DNA of 6,185 bases from DATEOR01 sp035296905 (lineage in GTDB: Bacteria > Actinomycetota > Thermoleophilia > Gaiellales > Gaiellaceae): positions 1-6,185 of the forward strand of contig DATHAA010000016.1 of the NCBI GenBank assembly GCA_035296905.1, given 5' to 3'. Position 1 is the stretch's first letter. Every line of letters starts with the position of its first letter. Made by a program: the position numbers and the translations under genes. Of the stretch, positions 1 to 5,437 are shown one piece after another. The notes beneath the pieces are model-generated. The model was given only the letters and a program-made list of their open reading frames with translations. It had not been told where the DNA came from and searched no databases.

Positions 1-585
1 ATAGCGGCCGCCGTTCGGCCGCGGGCCCGCGATGTCGATGCCCACGACCCCGCGCGGCTTGTAGCGAATCGCTTTCTCGACGATGACCTCGTTCTGCTCG
101 TGCGTGAACGTCCTGTCCATCATCAGGATGAGGCCGGCGCGCACGCGCGGGAACTCGAGCGCGGCGCGGTCGAGCCCGCGCACGGCGGCCATGATGATGT
201 GGTCGAGGTCACGTTCGCCGCCGCGGTTTCGCTTCATCGGGTTGAAGCGGAGCTCGAACGTCGTGATGTTCTGGGAGATGTAGGCGCCCCCGATCGCACC
301 GTGCACCGAGCGCTCGACCGCGAGCGGGCTCGACTGGATCAGCTCGGTCCACTTGTAGATCTGGTCGAGCTCGGGGAGGCCCGCGACGCCGCGCGGATCC
401 ACGGTGACGAGGTCGACGAAGTCCCAGTAGTCCTTCACCGGCAGCGCGATCCCCTGCTCGTGGGCGAGCGACCACATGACCGCGGGATCGACCGAGCCGC
501 CCAGGTGCGTGTGCAGCTCGGCGAGGCCGCCGCGGGCGATCTCGGCGACGACGGCTCGTGCTTCGGTCTCAGACTCGACTGGCAA
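1..585 (-). CDS. Adenosine deaminase-family amidohydrolase (3' end cut by window edge)
   Basis: I translated this frame by hand; 195 residues are visible and the C-terminus lies beyond base 1. Family enzymes hydrolyse adenosine (or a related aminopurine compound) to inosine and ammonia in the cytoplasm, feeding purine salvage. What supports it: ELHTHLGGS near residues 23-31 gives the HxH metal ligands (H25, H27), followed by YISQNITTFELRFNP and VVGIDIAGP (about residues 180-188), which match the start and middle of the ADA barrel. The later HAGE and SLNTDDP-type motifs would fall outside the window; full proteins are about 330-340 residues. The only start before the HxH motif is TTG at 585-583, with GGAGG at 593-589 just three bases upstream; a stop at 642-640 excludes anything earlier. 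It overlaps the upstream aminotransferase by 17 bases, so translational coupling is likely. Oddity: the residue after HL is Gly where ADA usually has Asp or Glu. A related deaminase specificity is possible. Confidence 0.85.
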   Translation of the reverse strand, partial: MPVESETEARAVVAEIARGGLAELHTHLGGSVDPAVMWSLAHEQGIALPVKDYWDFVDLVTVDPRGVAGLPELDQIYKWTELIQSSPLAVERSVHGAIGGAYISQNITTFELRFNPMKRNRGGERDLDHIIMAAVRGLDRAALEFPRVRAGLILMMDRTFTHEQNEVIVEKAIRYKPRGVVGIDIAGPRPNGGRY

Positions 586-1765
586 CGGCCTCCGCGAGCT
601 TCGTCCCGGCCACGCGGCCGGGGATGGTCTCGAGCCGCTCTACGGGCTCGGCGCTGAAGACGAAGCGGACGTAGCGCGCGGCCACCTCGTCGCCCCAGCC
701 GGTCATGGCCGTGGCGGCGATCTGCGCATCCTCGAGGAAAATCCGTGAGGCCTCCGCGGGCTCGAAGCCCAGAGAGGCGACGTCGAGGAGGAGGGACCAG
801 CCGCCGGCGGGGCTGACGAGCGGCCAGCCGGGGAGGCCCGAGAGCATCGTGTCGCGGCGGCGCTCGAGCTCGGCGACACACTCGGCCACGTGGCCGTGGT
901 CTCCGCGCAGGACGGCGGTGGCCGCGAAGCGGGAGATGGCCACGGGCATCGTCGTGTTGTAGACGTGCGCCCAGCCGGCGTCGGTGACGGTGTCCGCGGG
1001 GCCGGCAACCCAGCCCACGCGCCAGCCGATCATCCGGTGCTCCTTCGAGAGCGAGCCGACGACGACGGTGCGCTCCGCCATCCCATCCATGTGCAGCGGG
1101 TGGACGAGCGGGCGGCCGTCGAAGAGCAGGCGCTCCATCGCCGAGTCGTAGATGAGGAAGAGGTCGCGCTCGCGGCAGAGATCGCACACCGCGAGCCAGT
1201 CGTCCTCGTCCAGATAGCCGCCCGAGGGCATGGACGGGCTCATGAGGAGGAAGCCGGTGGTCTTCGGGCCGACCAGGTCGTCGAGCCGGCCGCGGTCGAA
1301 GCGCCACCCGTCCTCCTCGGCGAGGAACGGGACGAAGCGTGGCGTGCCGCCCGCGAGGCGAATGCGGTTGACGATCCCCGCGTAGGTCGGGTCGGTGACG
1401 ATCACCTCGTCGCCCGGATCCACGGTGCAAAGGAGGGCGTTCAGGAGGCCTTCCATCCCGCCGGCGGTGATGACGATCTCGCGCTCGGGGTCGTAGCGGT
1501 GTCCGGTGCGATCGGCGGTGAAGTCCGAGATCGCGGCGCGCAGGTCGAGGTCGCCGGTGAAGGGGAGCCAGCTGTTCGACTTCGGGTCGTCGAGCTTCGC
1601 GCGCGTGACCTCGAGCGCCTCGGGCGGGAACGGGAGGTCGGTGTCGAGGTTCTCCATGCGGAGGATCGGGCCGCCGTGGCTTCCTCCCTTTTGCTCCGAG
1701 GAGGCCGCGACGCGGTCGATCCCGAAGCCCACGATTCCCTCCAGCCGTTCCGCCCTTTTGATCAT
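569..1765 (-). CDS. Class I/II PLP-dependent aminotransferase (fold type I)
   Basis: This 398-residue protein has the usual length for a cytosolic fold-type I aminotransferase, which moves an amino group between an amino acid and a 2-oxo acid through PLP. Visible landmarks: TAGGMEGL (100-107) as the phosphate-cup loop, DPTYAG (125-130) with the ring-stacking Tyr128, IYDSAMERL (205-213) with Asp207 for the PLP nitrogen, SLSKEHRMIGWRVGW (238-252) with Schiff-base Lys241 and phosphate-binding Arg249, and YVRFVFS (365-371) with Arg367 for the substrate carboxylate. The N-terminus includes RMENLDTDLPFPP, typical of the substrate-entry strand. Oddity: SPSMPSGG (176-183) stands where the family has NPxNPTG, so the Asn that contacts the PLP O3' is Met179. 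I chose ATG 1765 because the 38 residues that an earlier start would add are low-complexity antisense of the neighbouring gene. It is the first gene of a pair with the deaminase. The substrate cannot be told from the sequence. Confidence 0.9.
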   Translation of the reverse strand: MIKRAERLEGIVGFGIDRVAASSEQKGGSHGGPILRMENLDTDLPFPPEALEVTRAKLDDPKSNSWLPFTGDLDLRAAISDFTADRTGHRYDPEREIVITAGGMEGLLNALLCTVDPGDEVIVTDPTYAGIVNRIRLAGGTPRFVPFLAEEDGWRFDRGRLDDLVGPKTTGFLLMSPSMPSGGYLDEDDWLAVCDLCRERDLFLIYDSAMERLLFDGRPLVHPLHMDGMAERTVVVGSLSKEHRMIGWRVGWVAGPADTVTDAGWAHVYNTTMPVAISRFAATAVLRGDHGHVAECVAELERRRDTMLSGLPGWPLVSPAGGWSLLLDVASLGFEPAEASRIFLEDAQIAATAMTGWGDEVAARYVRFVFSAEPVERLETIPGRVAGTKLAEAVASRV

Positions 1766-1772
1766 GAATGCG

Positions 1773-1778
1773 AGTCTA
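1773..1778 (-). promoter_or_regulatory. Candidate -10 box (TAGACT) for the aminotransferase
   Basis: Reading the minus strand, TAGACT lies 7 bases before ATG 1765. It fits the actinobacterial TANNNT form and matches 4 of 6 bases of TATAAT. No Shine-Dalgarno sequence precedes this ATG, so transcription may begin at or near the start codon (leaderless). I see no good -35. This is inference from a short motif. Confidence 0.35.
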
Positions 1779-1785
1779 TTCCGGG

Positions 1786-1791
1786 TATGGT
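1786..1791 (+). promoter_or_regulatory. Candidate -10 box (TATGGT) for the glycosyltransferase
   Basis: TATGGT ends 6 bases before ATG 1798, the spacing expected if the transcript starts at the ATG itself. It fits TANNNT. The gap between the two divergent genes is only 32 bases, so any -35 for either gene must fall inside or beside the opposite gene. TTGATC at 1758-1763 resembles a -35, but the 22-base spacer is too long for a standard promoter. Confidence 0.35.
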
Positions 1792-1797
1792 CTCGCC

Positions 1798-2943
1798 ATG
1801 AAGGTGGGCATCGTCGTGCCCTACTCCTGGTCGTTCTGGGGGGGAGTCCAAGAGCACGCTGACCACCAGGCGCGGGCACTCCAGGGCCTCGGGATCGAGG
1901 CCAAGATCCTCATGGGTCACGATCCGCCTGGGCGCCTGACCAGGCTCCTGCACCCGAAGGAGGGCCGGCACACGCGGCCCCCCGACTACGTGGTCCCGGT
2001 CGGGCGGTCGGTGATCGTGCCGGCAAATGCCTCGCTCCCGAACATCATTCTCTCGCCGCCCGCGATGCTGCGGATGCGGCGAATCTTCCAGGAGGAGCAG
2101 TTCGACGTCGTGCACGTTCACGAGCCGTACGCGCCGATCCTCTCCGCCTTTGCGCTCCTGGCCGCGCCGTGTCCGACGGTCGCCACTTTCCACGCCGCCG
2201 GCGAGAAGCTCGGCTGGTATCCGATGGGCCGGAGGGTGTGGGGAATCGCGGTCGACCGGGCCGATTACCGGATCGCGGTGTCCGAGGCCGCGCGGCGGGC
2301 CGCTGAGCCGTACGCTGGCGGGGCGATGGAGGTGATCCCGAACGGGATCTTTCTCCCGGAGCGTTTCGACCCGGCCGGCCGAAATGGCAACGTCGTTTTC
2401 ATCGGGCGCAACGAGAAAAGGAAGGGCCTAGAGGTGCTGTTGCGCGCGTGGCCGGAGGTCGCGGCCCAAGCGAGCGCGCGCCTTCGTGTCGTGGGTGCCG
2501 ATCCGCTCTCGGTTCGCTGGCTCGCCCGCAGGCAAGGCCTCTCGCTGGAGCGCGTCGATCTCCTCGGGGGGCTGTCGGAGGAAGAGCTCACCGCCGAACT
2601 CGAGGCGGCGAGCCTTCTTTGCGCGCCGGCACTCGGCGGCGAGAGCTTCGGCATGGTGTTGACGCGCGCCTTCGCCACAGCGACGCCGGCGGTGGCCTCC
2701 GACATCGAGGGCTACGCAGCCGTCGCGGACGACTCGAGCGCCGTGCTCGTCCCGCCCGGCGATCCCGACGCTGTCGCTCACGCCCTCGTGGAGCTCCTCT
2801 CGGACGAGCCGCGCCGTGCCGCGCTCGGCGCCGGAGCCCGGAAGGTTGCCGAGCAGTACTCCTGGGACCGGATCGCGCGCCGCCTCATCGAGATCTACGA
2901 ACGGCTCGCCGTCGGCGAGCCGGCGCAGAAAGCGGCGGCCTGA
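1798..2943 (+). CDS. GT4-family glycosyltransferase, PimA-like (phosphatidylinositol mannosyltransferase type)
   Basis: A 381-residue GT-B retaining glycosyltransferase. The family member PimA moves mannose from GDP-mannose to phosphatidylinositol on the inner face of the membrane. The N-domain shows MKVGIVVPYSW, then GGVQEH (15-20, the sugar-nucleotide glycine loop), FDVVHVHEPYAP (102-113) and TFH (130-132). The C-domain shows IAVSEAARR (159-167), IPNGI (180-184), FIGRNEKRKG (201-210, donor-phosphate Arg/Lys) and LGGESFGMVL (279-288). This order and spacing match PimA closely. Oddity: in the EX7E motif the first Glu (E282) is present, but the second position is Arg290. I chose ATG 1798 over ATG 1768 because MKVGIVVPYS is the family N-terminus and the earlier start adds ten unrelated residues. 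The next gene starts one base after the stop, so the two are almost certainly co-transcribed. The acceptor lipid and donor sugar are inferred from family resemblance only. Confidence 0.88.
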   Translation: MKVGIVVPYSWSFWGGVQEHADHQARALQGLGIEAKILMGHDPPGRLTRLLHPKEGRHTRPPDYVVPVGRSVIVPANASLPNIILSPPAMLRMRRIFQEEQFDVVHVHEPYAPILSAFALLAAPCPTVATFHAAGEKLGWYPMGRRVWGIAVDRADYRIAVSEAARRAAEPYAGGAMEVIPNGIFLPERFDPAGRNGNVVFIGRNEKRKGLEVLLRAWPEVAAQASARLRVVGADPLSVRWLARRQGLSLERVDLLGGLSEEELTAELEAASLLCAPALGGESFGMVLTRAFATATPAVASDIEGYAAVADDSSAVLVPPGDPDAVAHALVELLSDEPRRAALGAGARKVAEQYSWDRIARRLIEIYERLAVGEPAQKAAA

Positions 2944-2944
2944 C

Positions 2945-3979
2945 GTGCGCCTGCCGCAGAGTCGAGCGGTGCGGTTCGGGATTCTCGCGGTCGTTCTCGC
3001 GACCACGGCGTTGCTCGCCGCCTGGCAATGGCCGGACACGAACCTCCTCTCCGATGCCTTCGAGGCGGTCTCGTGGACGTGGGTGGCGGTCGCGGTCGGC
3101 ATCAACCTGCTGTCGGTGATGGTGCGGTCGTCCGCGTGGCGGGTGGTCATCCTCCAGGCGATCCCGAAGCCATGGCCGTCGTGGCGCGTCGTCTTCTCGG
3201 CGTTCTGCGTCGGGATGCTCGGCAACGTCGCGCTGCCGGGACGGGTGGGGGAGCTTGCGCGCGTGGCCGTGATCACACGGCACTTGCGGCGGCGTCCGGG
3301 CACCTGGGCGACGATCGTGGGGACGGTCTTCGCGCACAGGCTCTTCGACGTCGTCGCGGCGACCGGGCTCGTCGTCTACGTCCTCTACACCTCACGCATC
3401 CCGGACTGGGCAAAGCCCGCGCTCGCAGTCGTGATCGGCGTGGGGCTCGGCCTGCTCATCGCCGCGTTCCTGTTGGCGAGACGGTATCCCCAGCCCACGC
3501 AGGAGGCGCCCGAGGACGCCGGAGCCGTGCGCCGCCTGATCGCTATGGCGCGCGCAGGCCTCACCGTGCTGCGCCGGCCAGTGCCCGCGATCTGGGCGCT
3601 CTGCTTCCAGCTTCTCGGCTGGACCGCCCAGCTCTTCGCCGTGTGGGCCGCGATGCTCGCCTTCCAGATCCATGCGGGTGTGCACGCGGCCGCCCTCGTC
3701 CTGCTCCTCATGAATGTCGTCACGCTCTTCCCCCTCTGGCCCGGCAACGTCGGCCTCCTCCAGGCCGCGATCGCCTTCGCGCTCCTGTCCTACGGCGTCT
3801 CGTACGCGCACGGGTTCGCCTTCGGTGTCGGCCTGCAGGCGATCGAAGCCTCCGTGGGGGTTGGCCTCGGCCTCTTCTACCTCGCGCGCGAGGGCTTCTC
3901 CTTCGCCATGCTGCGCCGCATGCCCGATGTGACCGACGTCGAGGTCGAGGAGGACGGGCGCGTGGAGCGGATCGCCTAG
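2945..3979 (+). CDS. YbhN/UPF0104-type integral membrane protein (flippase-like, LPG-synthase transmembrane family)
   Basis: A 344-residue protein with about eight or nine hydrophobic segments, roughly at 11-29, 44-62, 80-97, 125-148, 157-179, 214-239, 246-265, 272-287 and 291-313. It carries the family signature NVALPGRVGELAR (94-106) and a second WPGNVGLLQAA element (265-275) in the place of the usual PGxxGxxE. COG0392/UPF0104 proteins share the membrane domain of lysylphosphatidylglycerol synthase and often sit beside glycosyltransferases; lipid transport is proposed for some, and few have been tested. There is no C-terminal acyl/aminoacyl-transferase domain, only a short charged tail ending VERIA. 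The start is GTG 2945, one base after the glycosyltransferase stop; an ATG at 2816 in the same frame would lie deep inside that gene and adds non-family sequence. I infer that it works on the glycolipid made by its neighbour. Its TAG stop lies in a CTAG shared with the opposite-strand gene. Confidence 0.87.
   Translation: MRLPQSRAVRFGILAVVLATTALLAAWQWPDTNLLSDAFEAVSWTWVAVAVGINLLSVMVRSSAWRVVILQAIPKPWPSWRVVFSAFCVGMLGNVALPGRVGELARVAVITRHLRRRPGTWATIVGTVFAHRLFDVVAATGLVVYVLYTSRIPDWAKPALAVVIGVGLGLLIAAFLLARRYPQPTQEAPEDAGAVRRLIAMARAGLTVLRRPVPAIWALCFQLLGWTAQLFAVWAAMLAFQIHAGVHAAALVLLLMNVVTLFPLWPGNVGLLQAAIAFALLSYGVSYAHGFAFGVGLQAIEASVGVGLGLFYLAREGFSFAMLRRMPDVTDVEVEEDGRVERIA
3976..3979. other. CTAG stop shared by convergent genes
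   Basis: The palindrome CTAG supplies the TAG stop of the plus-strand membrane protein (3977-3979) and the TAG stop of the minus-strand small membrane protein (3978-3976). The two coding regions overlap by these four bases, leaving no space for an intergenic terminator. The same arrangement recurs at 5260-5263. Confidence 0.8.
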
Positions 3980-4276
3980 AAGGTCAGCGGCGTCCGGTAG
4001 AACGCGATTGCCGCGACGGTGAGCAGAAGGATTCCCGCGCCGAGAAGGACGAGTGCGACGTACGCCACGATCACGCCTCTATTGACTGGTCTGCCGTCTC
4101 GGCGCCGGTCGCCGGCGGCAAGCACTGCGGTCGCGGTTCCGGCGACGAGGGCCGCACGGGATCGAGAGCAGGACGACCGAGTCGAGGTGGTAGTGGGGAA
4201 GGAGGAGCGCCAGCGTGATCGGAACTGAGATGCCGAGGATCGCCGCCGTCAGGAGCGCGATGTCGTTCGAGACCAC
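3976..4276 (-). pseudogene. Small three-helix membrane protein gene with a one-base frameshift
   Basis: Two minus-strand frames join into one membrane-protein-like sequence. The first, from GTG 4276, reads VVSNDIALLTAAILGI and on to HYHLDSVVLLS, with one clear helix. The second reads RAALVAGTATAVLAAG, a charged loop with DRRRDGRPVNR, then GVIVAYVALVLLGAGILLL, and ends YRTPLTF at the shared CTAG. Removing one base from the CCC run (GGG at 4158-4160 on the plus strand) fuses them into a 99-residue protein with three hydrophobic segments. As given, the first frame continues into an arginine/proline-rich tail and stops at 4081-4079, which is implausible for a membrane protein. A homopolymer sequencing error is as likely as a real mutation. 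Upstream the frame stays open for dozens of codons but has no usable start, so GTG 4276 is the only candidate; TACCGT six bases before it is a weak TANNNT. I do not recognise the family and claim no function. Confidence 0.6.
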
Positions 4277-4294
4277 GATCCAACGGTAGGCGAG

Positions 4295-5263
4295 ATTCCG
4301 GACCGCGCCAAAGCCGTTGTCTGCCCCGGCCCGCTCAAGGGCGTCCTGAGCGCGGCGGCGGCAACGCGCGCGCTGGCCGCGGGGTTCGCGCGGGCGGCCA
4401 TCGAAGTCGATCAGGCACCGATGGCCGACGGCGGAGAGGGTACGGCGGAGGCTCTCCGCACCTCTCTGGGCGGGGACTGGCGGACGGCGTCAATCTCCGA
4501 TCCGCTGGGACGCCCGGTGGAAGCGCGCTTCGCGCTGCTTCCCGATGGGCGGGCTGTCCTGGAGGCTGCGGCCGCAATCGGGCTCGCGCGGCTCGGTCGG
4601 GACGAGCTCGACCCGCTGCGTGCGTCGAGCCGTGGGCTTGGCGAGCTCATCGTCGCCGCGCAGGATACGGGCGCGACCGGGCTCGTCGTCGGGCTCGGAG
4701 ACAGCGCGACGGTGGACGGCGGCGCGGGCCTCAGAGAGGTGGTCGGAGCCGTGCCGCCCGGGACGCTCGTCGCGTGCGACGTGGCGAATCCACTGCTGGG
4801 GCCGCGCGGCGCAGCGCGCGCGTTCGCGCCTCAGAAGGGCGCGACTTCTGCTCAGGTGGAGGAGCTCGAGCGGCGCCTCGCCTCTGATGCCGTCCTCGAG
4901 CCGTACGCGGATCTTCCTGGCGCGGGAGCAGCGGGAGGTCTCGGCGCCGCGCTGGCATCCCTGGGAGCCACGCTGGTTCCCGGCTCGAAGCTCGTCGCGG
5001 AGGCGATCCGGCTTCGGGCGAGGCTCCTTGGTGCCGCGCTCGTTGTTACCGGAGAGGGAACCGTGGACGCGGCGTCCCGGGAAGGGAAGGTGACCGGAGT
5101 CGTGGCAACGCTCGCCGCGAACGCCGGAGTCCGTTGCGTCGTCTTCGGTGGCCGCATCGAGGCCGGCCTGCCGGGGGCCGAGGCCGTAGCGCTCAGCGGC
5201 GATCCGAGTCGCGCCGAGGCAGATCTGGAGGAGCTGGGAGAGCGGCTCGGGTGGGAGGCCTAG
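4295..5263 (+). CDS. Glycerate 2-kinase family protein (GarK/GlxK type), start codon unclear
   Basis: Family enzymes phosphorylate D-glycerate with ATP to 2-phosphoglycerate, linking glyoxylate/glycerate use to glycolysis. Counting from 4295, I see VVCPGPLKGVLSA (8-20, with the family Lys at K15), PMADGGEGT (42-50), GLGDSATVDGGAG (133-145, usually GxGGSATNDGGAG), ACDVANPLLGPRGAA (160-174), APQKGAT (178-184), GAAGGLGAAL (211-220) and VTGEGTVDAAS (251-261). About 322 residues is shorter than the usual 370-380; the section after DGGAG is compact. The start is a problem. The frame is open from 4229, but its first ATG/GTG/TTG is ATG 4421, which begins at MADGGEG and would drop the PLKG motif. I give ATT 4295 as a possible rare start. 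A lost ATG (codon GCC 4307 sits where M of M-K-A-V-V would be) or a sequence error is equally possible. Automated callers would probably use 4421. The TAG stop lies in a CTAG shared with the small acidic gene. Confidence 0.82.
   Translation: MPDRAKAVVCPGPLKGVLSAAAATRALAAGFARAAIEVDQAPMADGGEGTAEALRTSLGGDWRTASISDPLGRPVEARFALLPDGRAVLEAAAAIGLARLGRDELDPLRASSRGLGELIVAAQDTGATGLVVGLGDSATVDGGAGLREVVGAVPPGTLVACDVANPLLGPRGAARAFAPQKGATSAQVEELERRLASDAVLEPYADLPGAGAAGGLGAALASLGATLVPGSKLVAEAIRLRARLLGAALVVTGEGTVDAASREGKVTGVVATLAANAGVRCVVFGGRIEAGLPGAEAVALSGDPSRAEADLEELGERLGWEA
5260..5263. other. CTAG stop shared by convergent genes
   Basis: The second CTAG palindrome ends the glycerate kinase on the plus strand (TAG 5261-5263) and the 54-residue acidic protein on the minus strand (TAG 5262-5260). 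The four-base overlap repeats the arrangement at 3976-3979. Confidence 0.8.
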
Positions 5264-5424
5264 CCGCCGGGCGGCCGGGGCTCCTCGATGGCCTGCTCGT
5301 CGCGGGCGTCGTGCGCTTCTTCCTCCAGCGCGTCCGCGACTTCCCCCTCGGTCTCTGCAGGCTCGAGGGTGTCGTCGGTCGTGCGCCCCTGCCGTCGGCG
5401 CCAGAGGTTGTCGAACCAGCCCAT
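5260..5424 (-). CDS. Small acidic hypothetical protein, 54 residues
   Basis: This ORF starts MGWFDNLWRRRQG and continues into a strongly acidic stretch (GEVADALEEEAHDARDEQ) that looks helical and charged, ending PRPPGG. The short aromatic/basic N-terminus (W3, F4, W8, RRR) could be an amphipathic anchor; no full membrane helix or signal peptide is present. I do not recognise a family. It is supported as real by the best Shine-Dalgarno in the window (AAGGGGG at 5435-5429, four bases before ATG 5424), by its position 13 bases downstream of the cyclic-nucleotide-binding gene on the same strand, and by its stop falling exactly in a shared CTAG. Co-transcription with the upstream gene is likely. 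Confidence 0.65.
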   Translation of the reverse strand: MGWFDNLWRRRQGRTTDDTLEPAETEGEVADALEEEAHDARDEQAIEEPRPPGG

Positions 5425-5428
5425 GAGT

Positions 5429-5435
5429 CCCCCTT
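5429..5435 (-). promoter_or_regulatory. Strong ribosome binding site (AAGGGGG) for the 54-residue protein
   Basis: On the minus strand AAGGGGG lies four bases before ATG 5424 and just after the stop of the preceding gene at 5440-5438. It stands out because most other starts in this window lack a clear Shine-Dalgarno, as expected for an internal operon gene compared with leaderless first genes. Confidence 0.6.
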
Positions 5436-5437
5436 CT

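Noticed and set aside
100..657. 185-residue plus-strand open frame
   Set aside because: It lies antisense to the deaminase, whose metal-binding motif and ordered conserved segments are clear on the minus strand.
435..1430. 331-residue minus-strand frame overlapping the aminotransferase
   Set aside because: It is the same strand in another frame, very arginine/proline-rich, without domains; the aminotransferase frame has the full set of active-site residues.
1758..1791. TTGATC (1758-1763) with TATGGT (1786-1791) as a full sigma-70 type promoter
   Set aside because: The 22-base spacer is well outside the usual 16-19 bases, so only the -10 candidate is kept.
890..1801. 303-residue plus-strand open frame
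   Set aside because: It is antisense to the well-supported aminotransferase, with a valine/arginine/glutamate-rich low-complexity composition and no recognisable motif; a GC-rich shadow.
2428..3303. 291-residue minus-strand frame
   Set aside because: It is antisense to the glycosyltransferase and membrane protein genes and has shadow-like composition.
3028..4218. 396-residue plus-strand frame across the membrane protein gene
   Set aside because: It is arginine-rich and lacks motifs, while the overlapping frame encodes a membrane protein with the UPF0104 signature.
3980..4300. Possible plus-strand genes (for example 4019-4228) in the stretch between the membrane protein and the kinase
   Set aside because: These frames are arginine/serine-rich without motifs; the minus-strand frameshifted membrane protein explains the stretch better.
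5263..5275. GC-only inverted repeat (GCCGC-CGG-GCGGC) just after the glycerate kinase stop, possible terminator
   Set aside because: No T-tract follows, the stem is short, and it lies inside the end of the opposite-strand 54-residue gene; in such GC-rich DNA it is expected by chance.
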